Of a DNA stretch of 48,436 nt, positions 43,438-48,436 are shown one piece after another. The stretch's first letter is position 1, and each line of letters begins with the position of its first letter. A program made the position numbers and the translations under genes. Source of the DNA: Atopobiaceae bacterium. Lineage in GTDB: Bacteria > Actinomycetota > Coriobacteriia > Coriobacteriales > Atopobiaceae. The notes beneath the pieces are model-generated. The model ran no database searches and was not told the origin of the DNA. It worked only from the letters and a program-made list of their open reading frames with translations. Location of the stretch: assembly GCA_017941705.1 (NCBI GenBank), contig JAGAVX010000091.1:1-48436 (forward strand). The letters run 5' to 3'.

Positions 43438-43513
43438 CCCCGACCGTTTTGGATAGTCATGTGATTCGAAGTGTTATATGGTGAGGAAGCCGGCCACGGA
43501 TAGAGGAGCATTC

Positions 43514-44467
43514 ATGTCCATTCCTTCCATTGACGTTCACTCCCATGCGCTGCCCAAGGCCTATCTCGATGCCCTTGTCGAGCTGGGTGTGAATCCGGTG
43601 GAAGAGGACGGCTTCCCCACGCCCGAGTGGAGCGAGGACGTGCACCTGCGCTTTATGGAGGAGACTGGCCAGGAGTTCTGCGTGCTGACGATCTCCACGC
43701 CGCACATCCATCGCGGAGACGACACCATGGCGGCGCGTCTGGCACGCGCGGTCAACGACGAGCTTGCCGCCGTCTGTCAGCGTCATTCTGACCGGCTGGG
43801 CTTTGCTACGACGCTGCCCGTTCCTGCGGTGGAGGCGTCCATCGAAGAGGCCCGTCGCGGCTTTGACGAGCTTGGAGCCCTTGGCGTGAAGCTTCCCAGC
43901 AACGGAGCTGGTGTTTACCTGGGCGACCCCTCGCTTGACCCGCTCATGGCTTTTCTCGACGAGCGAGCGGCTGTGGTGACCATTCACCCGTCGCTGCCAG
44001 CTGCGGTTCCGCAGGGCGTCTTCACCGCTGGGCCTGCACCGCTCTTTGAGTACATTGCCGATACCACGCGCGCGGTGCTCAACCTTATGGCACATGGGGT
44101 CATCGACCGCTACCCGCACATTCGCTGGATTGTGCCGCATGCGGGGTCGTTTGTGCCCGCTATTGCGCATAGGCTTTCGGGAATCTCGCAGGTACTGGTG
44201 CCGGCGGGCCTCATGGAGCCCATCAATGTGATGGACAACCTCCGCAGCCTGTACTGGGACCTTGCCGGCGACGCGCGACCGGTCATGCTCGAGGGGCTGA
44301 TGCACATTGCCGATCCTACGCATCTGCTGTACGGAAGCGATGCACCCTACACGCCCACGGCCGTCATCGCATGCAACAAGGAGGCCTTGGCGCAAGACCC
44401 ACTCATCGCACCTATCGCGCAGGCCGTGTTCCACGACAACGCGGCGCGGCTGTACGGACTGGTCTGA
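43514..44467 (+). CDS. Amidohydrolase (ACMSD-like) family protein
   Basis: 317 residues. Metal ligands are suggested by DVHSHALP (His9, His11), the central VTIHPS, WIVPHAGSFVPAIAHR, and the C-terminal Asp in LYGSDAPYTPTAV: the order of the amidohydrolase-related (ACMSD/gamma-resorcylate decarboxylase) family. The reaction is probably decarboxylation or hydrolysis of an aromatic or cyclic acid; substrate unknown. GAGGAG precedes the ATG at 43514. Monocistronic; followed by MITE-like copy B. Confidence 0.85.
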   Translation: MSIPSIDVHSHALPKAYLDALVELGVNPVEEDGFPTPEWSEDVHLRFMEETGQEFCVLTISTPHIHRGDDTMAARLARAVNDELAAVCQRHSDRLGFATTLPVPAVEASIEEARRGFDELGALGVKLPSNGAGVYLGDPSLDPLMAFLDERAAVVTIHPSLPAAVPQGVFTAGPAPLFEYIADTTRAVLNLMAHGVIDRYPHIRWIVPHAGSFVPAIAHRLSGISQVLVPAGLMEPINVMDNLRSLYWDLAGDARPVMLEGLMHIADPTHLLYGSDAPYTPTAVIACNKEALAQDPLIAPIAQAVFHDNAARLYGLV

Positions 44468-44545
44468 CGAAACATTCTGCAGCGGGCTTCCGTGCTGTCT
44501 GCGAGTGTTGCGCACCAAACTGGACGTGGAAATGCGAGGCTGATA

Positions 44546-44750
44546 GAAGAACACCTCCTAACCTGAAGAAAATCGATGATATGGCAATATCACTTTGAGG
44601 TCTTGAGACGGAGCGTATGAGCTGGTTCTAAAACAGCAGGTAATTAGCCTGTGTCAACTTGGCAATACCACAATGAATCGGATCTTGGAGCAGATGTCCA
44701 AGATCCGATTACCATATCGCCTATTTTCTTCAGGTTGGGAGGCGTTCTTC
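44546..44750. mobile_element. MITE-like element, copy B (205 bp)
   Basis: Terminal inverted repeats of 39 bp (44546-44584 and 44712-44750), 34 matches. The left arm contains GATGATATGGCAAT, close to GGCGATATGGCAAT of copy A, and the interior has AAAACAGCAGGTA as in copy A. An extra perfect 14-bp hairpin (AATCGGATCTTGGA, 44676-44689, with 44697-44710) is nested near the right end. It fills the 314-bp gap between two convergent genes. No open frame inside. Confidence 0.75.
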
Positions 44751-44781
44751 TCCCAGCAAGGTGTTTGAGTGACGGAATTGT

Positions 44782-47740
<2,959 letters not shown>

Positions 47741-47851
47741 AGTCGGGCTGCGTGCCGGTTATGGCAGCGGCGCTCCCTTGCGCTGCGGGTTTGGAGCTGG
47801 GAGCGCTGCGACCGACATCGCTCGTGACCTGTGTGTCAGTGAGGAGTCACC

Positions 47852-48436
47852 ATGAAGCAGCTGCTCATCCGTGCCGACGACATCGGCTACAGCTACACCG
47901 TCAACCTGGGAATCGCCCGCGCCGTCAACGAGGGCCTCGTGCGCTCGGCGGGCCTCATGCCCAACATGCCCGAGGCCGCCCGCGGCTGGGAGTGGGTCAA
48001 GGGCGCCGACATCGCCATCGGCCAGCACACCAACCTCTGCCTGGGCACGCCCTGCGCCGACCCCGCGCTCATCCCCAGCCTCTTGGACGAGCGCGGGCAG
48101 CTCAAAAGCTCGCGCGCCTACCGCGCAGCATTCCAGGAGGGTCGCGAGATTGCGTTGTACGACGAGCTTGTGATCGAGGTGGAGGCCCAGCTGGCGCGTT
48201 TTCGTGAGATCATGGGGAGGGACCCGGACTACTTCGAGGCTCACGCTGTGATGAGCCGGAACCTCAGCCGCGCCATCCACGACGTGGCGGAGCGCCATGG
48301 CCTCAAGGAGCAGGTCGTGAGCTTTGACCCGACGGTCGTCGTGCGCTGCGGCAGCACCGACGTGCACATGGCGCTCGAGGACATGCTCCCGCCCGAGCAG
48401 TACGACCCGGAGGCCTTCATCAAGCGCACGGTGGAG
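47852..48436 (+). CDS. ChbG/HpnK (YdjC-like) deacetylase, 5' part
   Basis: 195 codons up to the window edge; the gene continues beyond. The start MKQLLIRADDIGYSYTVNLGI has the metal-binding Asp pair (Asp9, Asp10) of carbohydrate deacetylases, followed by GQHTNLCLG (metal His) and YFEAHAVMSRNLS. ChbG removes one acetyl group from chitobiose or chitobiose-6-phosphate so that it can be cleaved. GAGGAG lies 7 bp before the ATG. Likely in one operon with GH1 copy 7. Confidence 0.85.
   Translation, partial: MKQLLIRADDIGYSYTVNLGIARAVNEGLVRSAGLMPNMPEAARGWEWVKGADIAIGQHTNLCLGTPCADPALIPSLLDERGQLKSSRAYRAAFQEGREIALYDELVIEVEAQLARFREIMGRDPDYFEAHAVMSRNLSRAIHDVAERHGLKEQVVSFDPTVVVRCGSTDVHMALEDMLPPEQYDPEAFIKRTVE

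Overview
This 48.4 kb window is GC-rich bacterial DNA with short intergenic gaps. The gene content (many GH1 6-phospho-beta-glucosidases, RpiR regulators beside cellobiose-type PTS permeases, a TlpA/CD1871A/polyferredoxin redox set, a DUF1846 protein, no respiratory genes) suggests a fermentative gut actinobacterium of the class Coriobacteriia, probably an Olsenella/Atopobiaceae relative. That placement is inference; there is no rRNA gene or other marker here. I see no rRNA, tRNA, CRISPR array or conventional insertion sequence.

Layout. 0-0.4 kb: C-terminal end of an EttA-like ABC-F ATPase, preceded by a perfect 128-bp foldback that looks like a contig-end artefact. 0.6-6.3 kb: a GH1 enzyme, a secreted SGNH hydrolase, a membrane-anchored lysozyme-like protein, an ArsC/Spx-like protein and a GH4 6-phospho-beta-glucosidase. 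6.4-8.8 kb: thiol/Fe-S redox module. 8.9-15.8 kb: housekeeping and accessory genes, ending in a T-box-controlled TrpB-like gene whose PLP lysine position is threonine. 16.3-17.4 kb: an RpiR gene and a PTS EIIC gene, both missing their N-terminal halves and joined head to head by a deletion. 17.7-23.6 kb: a DUF559-like nuclease flanked by two copies of a novel repeat, EcsC, two HAD phosphatases, an Fe-S aldo/keto reductase and an acetyltransferase. 23.7-31.9 kb: RpiB, a ribulose-phosphate-3-epimerase-like enzyme, a LacI regulator, a YdcF-type membrane protein, a GH1, an RpiR and an EIIC. 32-40 kb: two more intact GH1 genes, RpiR, LysR, an MFS transporter and a decaying GH1. 40-48.4 kb: assorted metabolic genes, a divergent GH1 pair and the start of a ChbG-type deacetylase.

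How the genes work together. EIIC permeases import and phosphorylate beta-glucosides (EIIA and EIIB are not in the window), GH1/GH4 enzymes cleave the phosphorylated disaccharides, and RpiR regulators with a sugar-phosphate-binding SIS domain sense the products. A shared 13-bp operator (GTAAACGGTTTAC-like) before the epimerase/RpiB operon, before one GH1 and before the EIIC suggests that the LacI protein ties these units into one local regulon.

Most notable is a family of seven 95-96-bp elements. Each is two 33-bp palindromes (13-nt arms, 7-nt loop) separated by 29-30 bp, and all seven have the same orientation. They show compensatory arm changes and two subfamilies, one copy has cut off the end of a GH1 gene, and two copies bracket the DUF559-like nuclease. 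I propose a REPIN-like mobile or structural repeat, possibly connected with that nuclease. A second, MITE-like family has two copies (3.3 and 44.6 kb), and there is a third family of GC-rich palindromes.
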